A DNA stretch of 64,000 nucleotides from Polyangiaceae bacterium (GTDB lineage Bacteria > Myxococcota_A > Polyangia > Polyangiales > Polyangiaceae), in assembly GCA_025936115.1 (NCBI GenBank), contig JAICTZ010000003.1, positions 124,001-188,000 of the forward strand, written 5' to 3'. The notes beneath the pieces are model-generated. The model was not told the origin of the DNA. It saw nothing but the letters and a program-made list of their open reading frames with translations, and did no database searches. Below, piece after piece: positions 1 through 8,531 of this stretch. Position 1 is the first letter of the stretch. Each line of letters begins with the position of its first letter. A program made the position numbers and the translations under genes.

Positions 1-817
1 GATACAGGCGCATGCCGGCGTCGACGGAGGCGCCTTCCACGACGTCCTTTTCGATCACGAAGCCGCCTGCCGGCGAGGGGAACGCGATGCTCTCCGAAGG
101 AGTCCCGCGTCGCGCGAGCAGCTCGATCTCGGCGTCTCCGATCCCCAAGAGCTCGAGCCGCTGTCGTGCGGCGCGCGCGAGGACTTCGCCCTGAGCCGGC
201 GCTGTCCCCGCCAAAGCGGGCGCCGTGGCCCCGGCGTGCGAGGCGAGCAAGAAGTCCTGCTCCGCGCTGAAAAGCTCGGGGCTAAAGAGCTGAAAGAGCG
301 GTTGCCCCTTGCTCACCCGCTGTCCGGTCTGACTCACGAACAGCTTGGTGATCCAGCCGCGCACCTTCAGCGTCACGTCGGTGAGGTTCGACTCGTCGTA
401 GGTGATGCGGCCGACGGCGCGGAACGTTTGACGGAGCGGCGCCTCGAGCACCGCCCCCACGCGCACGCCGATGAGCTGCCGCCGCGCCTCGTCGACCGTC
501 ACGACGCCTTGCTCGTGCTGTTCGGCCGTGACGGGGACGAGCTCCATGCCGCAGATCGGGCACTTGCCCGGCTTCTTCTCGTTGACCGACGGGTGCATGG
601 GGCACGTGTAGTGGTCGATGACCGGAGCGGCACTCGACGCGTGCACGTGCGCGGGCGCGGAGGCGGACGGCTCGGCGTGAGAAGCGGCCGAATTCTTGCC
701 GCCGAACCAGCGCCTGAGCTCGCTCTGAAAGACGATGCCCAAGACGACGAGCACCGCGATGAAAGCGGCTGTTCCGAGACGGCGGGCGCCTGGGCGCTCG
801 GGCAGAGGGTCGGTCAT
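1..817 (-). CDS. cusB: CusB-like RND efflux periplasmic adaptor (3' end off window)
   Basis: Periplasmic adaptor (membrane fusion protein) of a heavy-metal RND efflux pump, linking an inner-membrane pump to the outer-membrane channel encoded just upstream. The protein starts MTDPLPERPG, has a membrane anchor at about residues 17-30, and then a heavy-metal-binding motif YTCPMHPSVNEKKPGKCPIC-GMEL at about residues 68-92, as found at the N-terminus of Cu/Ag adaptors. This is followed by typical adaptor sequence (VGRITYDE, VRGWITKLFV, GQPLFQLFSPEL). The reading frame stays open to the left window edge, so the C-terminal part and probably cusA lie outside. The ATG overlaps the stop codon of the upstream gene (ATGA), implying translational coupling. 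Copper/silver specificity is inferred from the Cys/His motif. Confidence 0.88.
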   Translation of the reverse strand, partial: MTDPLPERPGARRLGTAAFIAVLVVLGIVFQSELRRWFGGKNSAASHAEPSASAPAHVHASSAAPVIDHYTCPMHPSVNEKKPGKCPICGMELVPVTAEQHEQGVVTVDEARRQLIGVRVGAVLEAPLRQTFRAVGRITYDESNLTDVTLKVRGWITKLFVSQTGQRVSKGQPLFQLFSPELFSAEQDFLLASHAGATAPALAGTAPAQGEVLARAARQRLELLGIGDAEIELLARRGTPSESIAFPSPAGGFVIEKDVVEGASVDAGMRLY

Positions 818-2223
818 CGCGATGCTTCTTTCCAATCGAGGGCCGGAATGCGCCCGAGCGCGCGGTCGAGCTCGGCGCGACGCACCCCGTAAGCGGCGCG
901 CTCCACTTGATAGTCGAGCTCGACACGGCGAAGGTTCCGCTCGGCGTCGACCACGGAAACGAAGGGATTCTGCGACGTCGAAAAGCCAGCGCGCGCCGCG
1001 TCGATTTGTTGTTGGGCGACGGGCAGGAGCCGCTTTTCATAGAGTTCGAGGACGTGCCTCGACTCCGTGAGTTGCTTCAAAGAGACGAAGACTTGCGTGC
1101 GCGCGGCGTCCGAGAGCCGCGCGGCGTCATGTTCGAACTGCGCGTGCATGGCGCGCGCTTCGTCCGCGGCGCCGGCGCGCCGGCCGCGCTGGATCGGCAC
1201 GTTGAGCCCGACTCCCACCATCCAGCGGTGTTCGGGCATGTCCCACATGGAATTGTACGAGGTCGAAAGCGTAAAGTCGGGATAACCCTCGCGCTCCGCT
1301 CGTTCTCCGCGCGCGGCTTCGGCGCGCGCGCGCTCCCGGACGGCGACGATATCGGGCCGGTGCTCCACCGCCTCTCCTTGAAGGCGCGTGCTCGGCGCGT
1401 CGGGAACGTCGGGAACGGGGAGCTCGGCGACGGGCGGCGGCAGCGCGAGCTCCGGCGCTCGATGCAAGAGTTCGTTCATTTGCGCTACCGTCACGTCACG
1501 CTCGGTCGCGAGCATCACGGCGTCGTGCTCGAGGTGCGTGAGCTCGGCCTCGGCCTGGAGCGCGTCTTGAACCGATCCGCGCCCCGAAGCGAATTGTGCG
1601 GCCGCCGCGCTGCGCATCGACTGCATCAGCGCGATGTGCTGCGCGTTGATCTCGAGCGAGCGCGTCGTGACGAAGTACTGGTCGTAGAGTGTGACGGCGC
1701 TCAGCGCGAGCTCACGCTCTACGGCTTCGTAATCGGACTTCGCGGCTTCGGCTTCTGCGCTCGCGGCCGCTTGCTCGAGCGCGCGTTTTCCGAACCAGGG
1801 TAGCTTCTGACTGAGCGCCACCTCGTAGCCGAACGGCGCGTGGCTCGAGCCGATCGACAGCGGCGCGACGCCGACCTCCAGCATGGGGTCCTCGAAACTG
1901 CCCGCCTGCTCGGTGCGCGCGAGCGCCGCACGAACCCCGCTCCTTGCGCTTTCGATACTCGGATTGCGCTGCAGCACGTCCCGCACGAACGCTCCGCGTT
2001 CGAGCACCTCGCCCGCGCGAACTGCCGGCTCCTCCGACGACCGAGCCTTGGCGCCGAGCGCCGCGCCAGGCGGCCCTCGACGCGAACTCGCGAAATCGTC
2101 AGCGCCCGGCGGCGGCCCCTGACGTCCAGGAGCGCAGCCTAGCGCGACCGCAAAATTCAAGACGAACACTGCCGCTCGCCGTTCGCACGGGGAGCGCAGC
2201 CAACATGACTGCCTGCACGACAT
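814..2223 (-). CDS. TolC-family outer-membrane efflux channel (CusC-like lipoprotein)
   Basis: Outer-membrane channel of the tripartite efflux system whose adaptor follows directly. The protein shows the two alpha-helical repeats of this family: EQAGSFEDPMLEVG and GYEVALSQKLPWFGKR in the first half, and TLSTSYNSMWDMPEHRWMVG with VGLNVPIQRGRRAG in the second. The ATG at 2223 is preferred because AGGAG sits about 8 bases upstream; an in-frame GTG at 2241 is the alternative. From 2223 the N-terminus gives a signal segment ending at VALGC followed by APG, consistent with a lipid-anchored CusC/OprM-type channel. About 470 residues is normal for the family. It is translationally coupled to the adaptor by a 4-base overlap. 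Confidence 0.88.
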   Translation of the reverse strand: MSCRQSCWLRSPCERRAAVFVLNFAVALGCAPGRQGPPPGADDFASSRRGPPGAALGAKARSSEEPAVRAGEVLERGAFVRDVLQRNPSIESARSGVRAALARTEQAGSFEDPMLEVGVAPLSIGSSHAPFGYEVALSQKLPWFGKRALEQAAASAEAEAAKSDYEAVERELALSAVTLYDQYFVTTRSLEINAQHIALMQSMRSAAAAQFASGRGSVQDALQAEAELTHLEHDAVMLATERDVTVAQMNELLHRAPELALPPPVAELPVPDVPDAPSTRLQGEAVEHRPDIVAVRERARAEAARGERAEREGYPDFTLSTSYNSMWDMPEHRWMVGVGLNVPIQRGRRAGAADEARAMHAQFEHDAARLSDAARTQVFVSLKQLTESRHVLELYEKRLLPVAQQQIDAARAGFSTSQNPFVSVVDAERNLRRVELDYQVERAAYGVRRAELDRALGRIPALDWKEASR

Positions 2224-2312
2224 GGAAAAACTCCTGGTCACTCGGCTCGCAAGGCTTGGCCTCGCGAGCGATCAGGGGCGTGTGAGCCCAACTGGCGCGA
2301 GCAGGAGACGCT

Positions 2313-2711
2313 TCAGCAGAGCAAAGCGCAGTGTGCGACGAAGAGCAGACGTCTCGGTCCCGGTGGCCCGCGACTCTGCCGCGCGGCGCTAACCGGGGCC
2401 TTCGGACTTGGACCCATCGAAAACGGCACGGGCAGCACGGCCGCCAGCGCCGCGGGCTGAATCGAGTCATCCGCCGACGGCGTACCGATTGCTTTCGCGC
2501 CGTCAGCGGGAGCGAGGCGTTCGCAACAGTCGGAGGCCCGCGCGCCTGGCAACGCAGCTGGTTTGGCGAACTCGTTCTTCGTCCCGCAGCAGCAGGTCGC
2601 CTGGACGCGCCCGCTCATCTGGCAGCGATAAAGAACGCCGCCCCAAGCGCTGCCCGGCAGCAGCATGAGTGCCGCCAGCAGAACCAACAGTCGGGGCAAC
2701 GCGCAGCGCAT
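2313..2711 (-). CDS. small Cys-rich exported protein of the efflux operon
   Basis: A protein of about 132 residues with a clear signal peptide (MRCALPRLLVLLAALMLLPG, then SAWG). The mature part begins GVLYRCQMSGRVQATCCCGT and has another Cys pair at SDCCERL, then a C-terminal segment ending LLFVAHCALLC. I do not recognise a named family. The Cys-rich periplasmic sequence and its position about 90 bases upstream of the channel gene suggest metal binding or redox protection in the same efflux operon; that is inference. The ATG at 2711 is chosen because it places the signal peptide at the N-terminus; the open frame extends to 2756 without adding recognisable sequence. Confidence 0.6.
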   Translation of the reverse strand: MRCALPRLLVLLAALMLLPGSAWGGVLYRCQMSGRVQATCCCGTKNEFAKPAALPGARASDCCERLAPADGAKAIGTPSADDSIQPAALAAVLPVPFSMGPSPKAPVSAARQSRGPPGPRRLLFVAHCALLC

Positions 2712-2824
2712 CCGAGTACCTTTTAGCACTCCTGAGACGCGCGCCCAACCAGGCATTCACCAAGCGCGTTCACGAAAAAAATGCGCGCAAGGATTGCCGA
2801 AACGGACGCTCGAAGTGCACCGGT

Positions 2825-3190
2825 TCACCCCGCGAGCGCGAACGGAAGCGCTACGTACGCTGGAACGGCCGCAAACGCCCCCACTCGCAAGAGCGCGGCG
2901 GCAAGCCGCGGTCGCTCGAGCGCCCGCGCGAGTGGCCCCAAGAAGAACGCAAAGGTCGTCACGACGATTCCGGCGGCAATGGCGCTCGTCCACACCCCGC
3001 GCGTGAAATGCTGCCACACCGCGCCGAGACCGAGGAGCTGCACCGCACCGGCAGTTCCCCCGGCGTGCACGACCCGCCACAGCTGCGCGCGCTCAGCGCT
3101 CGCACGGTGCGCGTACTGTGCGAAGCCGAGCAGGGCCGAAACACTGAGCAACACCGTTCCACACCCGATCAATCCGTCACCCACGTCCAT
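2825..3190 (-). CDS. small four-helix membrane protein, unknown function
   Basis: A protein of 121 residues that is almost entirely hydrophobic, with about four predicted membrane segments: near residues 6-24 (LIGCGTVLLSVSALLGFAQ), 42-60, 68-87 (VWTSAIAAGIVVTTFAFFLG) and 100-120. No motif that I recognise. It lies upstream of the metal-efflux genes on the same strand with a gap of about 110 bases, so it could be part of the same transcription unit, but nothing in the sequence ties it to that function. It is called coding because the hydrophobic pattern is continuous and competing frames in the region look like Arg/Pro-rich shadows. Confidence 0.5.
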   Translation of the reverse strand: MDVGDGLIGCGTVLLSVSALLGFAQYAHRASAERAQLWRVVHAGGTAGAVQLLGLGAVWQHFTRGVWTSAIAAGIVVTTFAFFLGPLARALERPRLAAALLRVGAFAAVPAYVALPFALAG

Positions 3191-3268
3191 GTCGAGCTCT
3201 CTAGGGCGCGAGCGTCGATACGGACGTCACGATTTGGTCAGCAGTCAGCCCGTTTTCCTAGCGTGCGC

Positions 3269-3500
3269 TCAGCGTAGCCGGGCCGTGGCCGCGCGGATCT
3301 CCGCCTCCGTTGCCGGCCGGCTCGCGCCGCGCGGATCGCGCGAGTTCTGAAACTCGACCATCCAGCCGGGATATTCGGCGGGTAGCGCGCTCGCTTCGTC
3401 GAGCAGCTTCACGTGCTCACTCGAGAGCTCGAGCCCGGTAGCGGCGAGATTGTCGGCGAGTTGTTCGGGCTTTTTTGCGCCGAGGATGATTACGTCAGGC
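3269..3500 (-). pseudogene. aldo/keto reductase C-terminal remnant
   Basis: Only the last 75 or so residues of an aldo/keto reductase can be read: DVIILGAKKPEQLADNLAAT followed by GLELSSEHVKLLDEASALP and the end of the protein. In the full family (about 300-340 residues, TIM barrel) this segment holds the C-terminal NADPH-contacting loop and last helices. The catalytic Asp-Tyr-Lys-His region is absent. Similarity begins almost exactly where the upstream muramidase gene ends (3495-3497), so the 5' part of the reductase has been lost, probably by deletion joining the two genes. The frame could still be read as a short peptide, but a functional reductase is excluded. Confidence 0.7.
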
Positions 3501-4394
3501 GGCAAACGTCGCGGCCCACGTCGTGGGGCCGACGATGCCGTCAGGAACGAGCCCGCTGTCACGCTGTAGCGCGAGGCACGCCCGCTTCGATTCGGGACCG
3601 TAGACGCCGTCGGTATCGACCTGAAAACCGCGGAGCAGCATGCGTTCCTGCCAAGCGCGCACGGCTCCTCCCGTCACGGCCGGCGTACGCGGCCAAACGA
3701 AGAACGTGCCACCCGGCCAACGCCCGTCGCTCGGCGCGGCGGGCGGCTGCTCGGGGACCGGCGTCGTCCCGCGACAGAGCGCGTCGAGCTCCGTCACGCC
3801 GCCCTCGAACCAGTTCTGATCGCAGAATCCGACGCCCGGAACGGCGCTCGGGCGGTTGAAGGTGCCCTCCGAATACTGCCAGAACGTCCAGCGTGACCAC
3901 GGTTTCGGAATCACGAGCTTGGATTCGAGCGCGTAACCGGCGAGCCAGAGGCCTCGCTCCTTGAACAGCGGCTCATCGACGCCGCCGAGCTTGTCGCGCC
4001 AGAACGCGCCCGTGTACACGATGAGCCTGCGGCCGAAGAGCGCCTCGGCGCGCGCCAGGAAGGAGCGAGTCCAAGCGACCACGGCGTCCGCGGAGTGGCC
4101 GTCCGAGACTTCGAGATCGAGCACGGGCGGCAGATCGCGAAAGCCGAGCGGACCGACGACTGACGCAAAATGCGTGGCTTGGGCTTCCGGATCCGTCCCG
4201 GGCCGACCGAAATGGTAAGCGCCGCGAAAGAGCCCGGCGTCCTGGATCCCGCGCCAATTCGCGGCAAAAAAGGCGTCGACGGCGACGTTACCCTCGGTGG
4301 CCTTCGCGAAGGCGAACTTCACGTCGCTGCGCGCGACGCTCTCCCAATTGACGTTCTTTTGATAGTGACTCACGTCGATGCCGAGTGTTCGCAT
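3495..4394 (-). CDS. GH25 muramidase (lysozyme) with peptidoglycan-binding domain
   Basis: Predicted N-acetylmuramidase cleaving peptidoglycan. Residues 1-200 match glycoside hydrolase family 25: GIDVSHYQ at 5-12 (Asp7), KFAFAKATEG at 26-35, YHFGRPG, the acidic pair in VLDLEVSDG (Asp93 and Glu95), YTGAFW and WTFWQYSEG. A linker with PEQPPAAP follows, then a PG_binding_1-type repeat at about 225-296 (LRGFQVDTDGVYGPESKRAC and PDGIVGPTTW). There is no signal peptide, so export would need another route or the enzyme acts in lysis or competition; the sequence does not decide. The start ATG at 4394 gives the canonical GH25 N-terminus. The 3' end abuts a truncated aldo/keto reductase. Confidence 0.9.
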   Translation of the reverse strand: MRTLGIDVSHYQKNVNWESVARSDVKFAFAKATEGNVAVDAFFAANWRGIQDAGLFRGAYHFGRPGTDPEAQATHFASVVGPLGFRDLPPVLDLEVSDGHSADAVVAWTRSFLARAEALFGRRLIVYTGAFWRDKLGGVDEPLFKERGLWLAGYALESKLVIPKPWSRWTFWQYSEGTFNRPSAVPGVGFCDQNWFEGGVTELDALCRGTTPVPEQPPAAPSDGRWPGGTFFVWPRTPAVTGGAVRAWQERMLLRGFQVDTDGVYGPESKRACLALQRDSGLVPDGIVGPTTWAATFAA

Positions 4395-4418
4395 GTGACC
4401 TTCGCCTTCCGCTCCCGA

Positions 4419-5450
4419 TCAGCTGTCGTCTTCCACACGGCCCGTCGCCGCGGAGACTTTGGGCCCCGTCTTACGCAATCCGAGCGCGCCGCCGAGCGCA
4501 TCGAACCAAAACCCCGCGCCGAGACTCACGGCGAGCGTCGTGATGATCCAGCCGAGCAGGCGGAGCGGCCAGGGCTTCGGATCCGTCAACTTTAGGCCTT
4601 CCCAGCCGACCGGCAACTTCGAGAGATTGAGTGCCTGGAGCGCGGGGGCGCCGGACGGCTCGGTGACGGTCGCGCGGTCGAGGCCAGCCGGCGGCTCGGA
4701 CTCGGGCGGGGTCGCGCTACCGGCAGGTCGTGCTGTCGAACGGTCGTAAAATACTTGGGCCGTGGAGGCGACCGCCTCGCGCAGGGCACCGTTGTGCCAG
4801 AGCGCGCTGACGACCCGCGTCGAATCCGCGTTGGTGATTGCCGTCACCGCCAGCCCGAGGACGAGACTGAGGAGTTGCGCCTTGCGCGCGTACCAGCCGG
4901 AAGCGCGCGACATGCGGTCGTTGAACCAAGTTTCGATGCCACTCGTCACGAGCTCCATTTCTTCGTCGAGGCGCGTCGCTTTCGCCTCCGCCTGCTCGAA
5001 AATGAGCTCGAGGGCGTGCTTCAAGTCAGCATGCCCGGTGATCGCGGCGATCGCCTCACGGGCGCCTTTCAAGAGCTTCGTCGCCCCGAGCTCTCCCGCG
5101 AGCGAGCTACGCCGGCGGAGCACGTCGAGGAGCGCCAGCGCGAACGTCTTGCTCGGAATGTAGGACGGTAGGGCGAGCTCGCTTGGACTGAGCAGCCGCT
5201 TGCCGCGCAAGTTCTTGATCAACGGATGCGCATACACCTCGGCGAGCAGCGTGCTCTCGTCCGCCGCCGGTGTTTTGTCGCTGCGCCGGGCGCGCGCATC
5301 GCCTTTCAGCATCCCCTCGAGCGCCTGATACAGATTCTGCGCGCGCAGACGCAGCGCCGAAGCGACGAGCTCCTGGATCGTCGTGACGATCAGCGCGAGC
5401 AACAAGTACAGGAACGTGATCCCAATCGCGACGTCGAGAACGATCGTCAT
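4419..5450 (-). CDS. conserved membrane protein of unknown function
   Basis: A 343-residue membrane protein. An N-terminal helix (DVAIGITFLYLLLALIVTTI) is followed by LVASALRLRAQNLYQALEGM, a pattern I associate with a widespread uncharacterised bacterial membrane protein family having a long cytoplasmic domain. Further hydrophobic segments lie at about 190-210 (LLSLVLGLAVTAITNADSTR) and 300-325 (LLGWIITTLAVSLGAGFWFD), the last followed by ALGGALGLRKTGPK and an acidic tail. The middle region (about 80-185) is charged and helical. It lies 24 bases upstream of the muramidase gene on the same strand, so the two are probably co-transcribed. No enzymatic motif is visible. Confidence 0.72.
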   Translation of the reverse strand: MTIVLDVAIGITFLYLLLALIVTTIQELVASALRLRAQNLYQALEGMLKGDARARRSDKTPAADESTLLAEVYAHPLIKNLRGKRLLSPSELALPSYIPSKTFALALLDVLRRRSSLAGELGATKLLKGAREAIAAITGHADLKHALELIFEQAEAKATRLDEEMELVTSGIETWFNDRMSRASGWYARKAQLLSLVLGLAVTAITNADSTRVVSALWHNGALREAVASTAQVFYDRSTARPAGSATPPESEPPAGLDRATVTEPSGAPALQALNLSKLPVGWEGLKLTDPKPWPLRLLGWIITTLAVSLGAGFWFDALGGALGLRKTGPKVSAATGRVEDDS

Positions 5451-6134
5451 CTAGCTTCCCCGGGGGCCCAGCCGCACTTTCACTCCTAGCGCGCACGGGA
5501 CCAGGAGCGCCATGGTCACTTCCCTCAGCGCGTTTTCAGCCATTTCGTGCGGCGCGGCAGCGGAGTCGGCAATTGCTCAGGCGCGCTCGGCCGTACGGCC
5601 CGTCACTCGGCGGCCGCGTTCAAAAAAATTCAATTCATCGACATCGCGGGCGCGACCGAAGTGAGCCGCGTGAGCGGCAACGCGAGACTCGCGGGCGAGC
5701 CCGTGAGACGCGGGGCGGCGCGCAAAATCTGCGCGCTTTCGCAGACCGAACACCGGGCGCTGCGCAGGGGTGAGTGTCGGCATGGGCTTTGCTGCCGTGT
5801 TGAGCTGATGGCCGCAAACGACGACAGCTCGCGAGCCGCGCGCATCGCGCTTTGCGTGCGCGTCGGAGCCGGAAACGGCCTTTCAGAACGGGAGCGGACG
5901 AACCCGCCAAAACGGGCGAGAGCCGGCGTCCATTCCCACGAATTCGTGGCGCCCATTCGCATGCGGCCTGTCGCGCCACTGCGGCACGCGCGTGCGTTTT
6001 CGCCACGGCAAGCTGCAAGCGCTACGGAGCGCGAGCCTTCACACTCGGACTTCTTGCGCATAAAAACACCATGGCCAACATGGTCGGCAACGGTTCAGAG
6101 GCTTCAGCATGTTGGTCGTCAGAAGGGGTAACCG
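5451..6134. other. gene-free stretch between divergent genes
   Basis: This 684-base stretch separates the minus-strand membrane-protein gene from the plus-strand histidine kinase. Frames of up to about 190 codons are open on both strands, but their translations are Arg/Ala/Ser-rich, contain no motif, and none has a convincing ribosome site. I see no tRNA-like fold, repeat array or recognisable pseudogene. The only local signal is an AT-richer patch near 6050-6080 (CGCATAAAAACACCATGG) that may carry the kinase promoter. Confidence 0.45.
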
Positions 6135-6887
6135 ATGGCGCGTGAAGTGACGATGCCGAACGACGCGATGGAGCGTCTCCAACAGATCGCCGGGTTGCAC
6201 GACGTGTTCGTGAGAATTCTCGGGCACGAGCTGAGAACGCCGCTCAGCAGCGTCGTCTACGCTGCTCGCATGATCGGCGCGCGTCCCGAGGACCTTCAGG
6301 GCACGCGCCGTCGCGCCGAGCAAATCGAACGCACGGCGCGTGGTCTCGATCGGTTGATCGAACACGTGCTCGCTTTCACGCAGGCGAGCCTCGAAGGTGC
6401 GCTTCCGCTCGCGTGCGAACCCACTGCTCTCGACGCCCTCGTGCGGCGCTCGCTCGCCGAGCTCGATCCCGAATCTTCCGCTCGTGTCGCGATCAGCGCA
6501 AACGGTGACACACACGGCGTTTGGGACCATCGCCGGCTCGCGCATGTCGTCCACAATCTCGTGACCAATGCGCTCGAGCACGGCGAGGCCGGCGGACAGG
6601 TGCGCGTCGAGCTCGACGGGCGGCAGCCGGGCAGCGTGCGCCTGGCTGTACACAACCGCGGCGTCATTTCGGAAGAGGTTCTCGGCGTGCTCTTCGAGCC
6701 GTTCAAGGCGCGCCGGCGCATGTCGAGCGGCGTCGGGCTCGGACTCTACGTCGTCGATTGCATCGTGCGCGCGCACGGCGGAGGCGTTCAGGTCACTTCC
6801 AACGCGGAGCACGGCACCGAGTTTCGCGTCGAGTTGCCGCGTACGGCTCCGCGCGCCGATGAACGGCCGCCCGGCGTAACCTGCTGA
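6135..6887 (+). CDS. orphan soluble sensor histidine kinase
   Basis: A 250-residue histidine kinase made only of the transmitter core. The H-box is at about residues 28-40 (FVRILGHELRTPLSSVVYA, phospho-acceptor His33), the N-box near 140 (VVHNLVTNALEHGEAGGQV), and the G-box near 198 (MSSGVGLGLYVVDCIVRAHG) with a C-terminal HGTEFRVELP. The D-box is atypical: RLAVHNRGVISEEVLG stands where D-x-G-x-G is usual, so nucleotide binding may be altered. There is no membrane segment or sensory domain and no adjacent response regulator. The start is supported by AAGGGG about 7 bases upstream. It probably signals in the cytoplasm to an unlinked regulator. Confidence 0.85.
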   Translation: MAREVTMPNDAMERLQQIAGLHDVFVRILGHELRTPLSSVVYAARMIGARPEDLQGTRRRAEQIERTARGLDRLIEHVLAFTQASLEGALPLACEPTALDALVRRSLAELDPESSARVAISANGDTHGVWDHRRLAHVVHNLVTNALEHGEAGGQVRVELDGRQPGSVRLAVHNRGVISEEVLGVLFEPFKARRRMSSGVGLGLYVVDCIVRAHGGGVQVTSNAEHGTEFRVELPRTAPRADERPPGVTC

Positions 6888-6934
6888 CATGCCACTGCCG
6901 TGGCGACTGGGCGCGTTTCAGCGGTGCGCGGCGC

Positions 6935-7222
6935 GCAGTCCCACGCGCGTTTGAGCGTCTTTTTCAGCAGGTTCGTCGCGCTGCGCCCGATGATCGCGAT
7001 CACGGCCGCCCCGACCCCGTAAAACGCACCCTGCATCCAGGAAATCCCGCCGTAGCGCACGTAGAGCGCAGCGATCGCGAGCACGATCAAAAATGTCTTT
7101 GCGCATGTGCCCCGCGAGCGCGATCGGGCCTCCGAAGCCGAGCGCTCCGAGGCGCAAAAATAGAAAAAGAGCGCCCTGAACGTGTACGGCTCTGGCTGGG
7201 CGGGAATGTCCGTACCGGTCAT
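6935..7222 (-). pseudogene. chrA: chrA (chromate transporter) remnant, frameshifted and deleted
   Basis: Pieces of a CHR-family chromate transporter are readable in three successive frames. The first frame gives PYTFRALFFYF; a one-base shift at a T-run then gives LRLGALGFGGPIALAGHMRK, the signature of the ChrA N-terminus. After KDIF a jump leads to FLIVLAIAALYVRYGGISWM followed by QGAFYGVGAAVIAIIGRSAT, which in intact ChrA lies much further along the chain. Similarity stops at KRAWDC. Intact proteins are roughly 400 residues, so most of the gene is gone. The internal deletion makes a sequencing error an insufficient explanation. Confidence 0.8.
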
Positions 7223-7246
7223 CGCTCGGTCCTCGGGTGCCGAACG

Positions 7247-8494
7247 TTACACGGCCTCGCCGCTACGAGCGCCGAAGCGTCGCGCCACGCGGCCGAGCGT
7301 GAGACCTTGCACGAGAATCGAGAAAATCACGGTAAAGTACGTCATCGTCACGATCACTCCCTTGGCGGGGAGCAACGGCAGCGACAGCGCGAGGGCGACC
7401 GAGATGCCTCCGCGCAGCCCGCCCCAGGTGAGGACGCGAATGGTGCCCGGTGGAAAACGCCGGCGGCGGCCCATCAGCACGATGGGCACGGCGACACTCG
7501 CCCAGCGCGCGACGAGCACCGCCGGCAGCGCAACGAGGCTCGCGGTGAGCGTCGGGCGTGAGAGGCTCACGACCATCATCTCGAGCCCCACGAGCACGAA
7601 CAGCACCGCGTTGAGGATGTCGTCAACGAGCGCCCAGAACGTATCGAGCTGCTCGCGCGTCACCTGGGACATGCCGCGCTCGCGGCCATGATTGCCGATG
7701 ACGAGCCCGGACACGACGGCGGAGAGCGGAGCCGAGACGTGCAGGCGTTCGGCCGCAGCGTAACCACCGAGCACGAGCGCGAGCGTGAGCAGGAGCTCGG
7801 TTTGATAGTGATCCACGCTGCGGAGGAGCCGATACACGAGGTAGCCCGTCACGAGGCCGAACAGGGCGCCTCCGAGCGCCTCGCGCGCGAACAGGCCGAA
7901 TGCGCCTGCCAACGTGTGCGTGCTGTCCGTTCTGAACTCGACGATGCTCGTGAAGAGCACCACGGCCACGCCGTCGTTGAACAAAGACTCCCCGCTGATC
8001 TGCACGCGCATGCCGTGCGGCACGTGCGCCTGCTTCAAGATGCCGAGCACTGCCACGGGGTCAGTCGGTGAGATCACGGCGCCGAACAGCAGGCAGTCGA
8101 TGAATGCGAGCGGAAAGCCGACGAGCGCCAAGAGCGCGTACACGAGCCCCCCGACGATGAACGTCGAGAGCACGGTCCCGGCGACGGCCAGTGTCGCCAC
8201 GGCGAGCCGGTGCTCCCGCAGGTCGTCGAAGCGGATGTGGAGCGCGCCCGCGAAGAGCAGCGCACCCAGCATACCGTGGAGCAGCGTATGATCGAGCTGA
8301 ACTCGGCCGAGAGCGAGCGCGACCGGCCCGAGCCGGAACCAGCCGAGCTTCGACGCGCCGAGCAGGGCGAGCGAGGCCATCAGCGTCATGGCCATGAGCG
8401 CGACGGAAGCCGGCTGGCCGAGCCAGCGGTGATTCACGTAAGCGAACGCAGCCGTGAGCGTGAGGAGCAGCGCGAGCGTCTCGAAAAAAGGCAT
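7247..8494 (-). CDS. Na+/H+ antiporter, CPA1 (NhaP/NHE) family
   Basis: A 415-residue membrane protein with about 12 hydrophobic segments. Family signatures are VISPTDPVAVLGIL (about residues 140-153, in the discontinuous helix) and SGESLFNDGVAVVLF (about 167-181, the Asn-Asp pair that binds the cation). MLGALLFAGALHIRFDDLRE near 75-94 and TWGGLRGGISVALALSLPLL near 360 are also typical. It exchanges sodium (or potassium) for protons across the inner membrane and serves pH and ion homeostasis. The long C-terminal cytoplasmic domain of some relatives is missing. It lies 24 bases downstream of the chrA remnant start, which is transcribed the same way, and diverges from the nitrate transporter gene. 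Confidence 0.9.
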   Translation of the reverse strand: MPFFETLALLLTLTAAFAYVNHRWLGQPASVALMAMTLMASLALLGASKLGWFRLGPVALALGRVQLDHTLLHGMLGALLFAGALHIRFDDLREHRLAVATLAVAGTVLSTFIVGGLVYALLALVGFPLAFIDCLLFGAVISPTDPVAVLGILKQAHVPHGMRVQISGESLFNDGVAVVLFTSIVEFRTDSTHTLAGAFGLFAREALGGALFGLVTGYLVYRLLRSVDHYQTELLLTLALVLGGYAAAERLHVSAPLSAVVSGLVIGNHGRERGMSQVTREQLDTFWALVDDILNAVLFVLVGLEMMVVSLSRPTLTASLVALPAVLVARWASVAVPIVLMGRRRRFPPGTIRVLTWGGLRGGISVALALSLPLLPAKGVIVTMTYFTVIFSILVQGLTLGRVARRFGARSGEAV

Positions 8495-8531
8495 GCTGAC
8501 GCGGCGCCTACACGCCGAGGCTGAGCGGGCT

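Noticed and set aside
282-1040. Minus-strand 252-codon frame over the adaptor gene
   Set aside because: The correct adaptor frame is offset by one base and shows the heavy-metal motif; this one is Arg-rich and crosses the channel/adaptor overlap.
5547-6131. Possible 194-codon gene in the gene-free stretch
   Set aside because: No ribosome site, no recognisable domain, and competing frames on the opposite strand look equally open.
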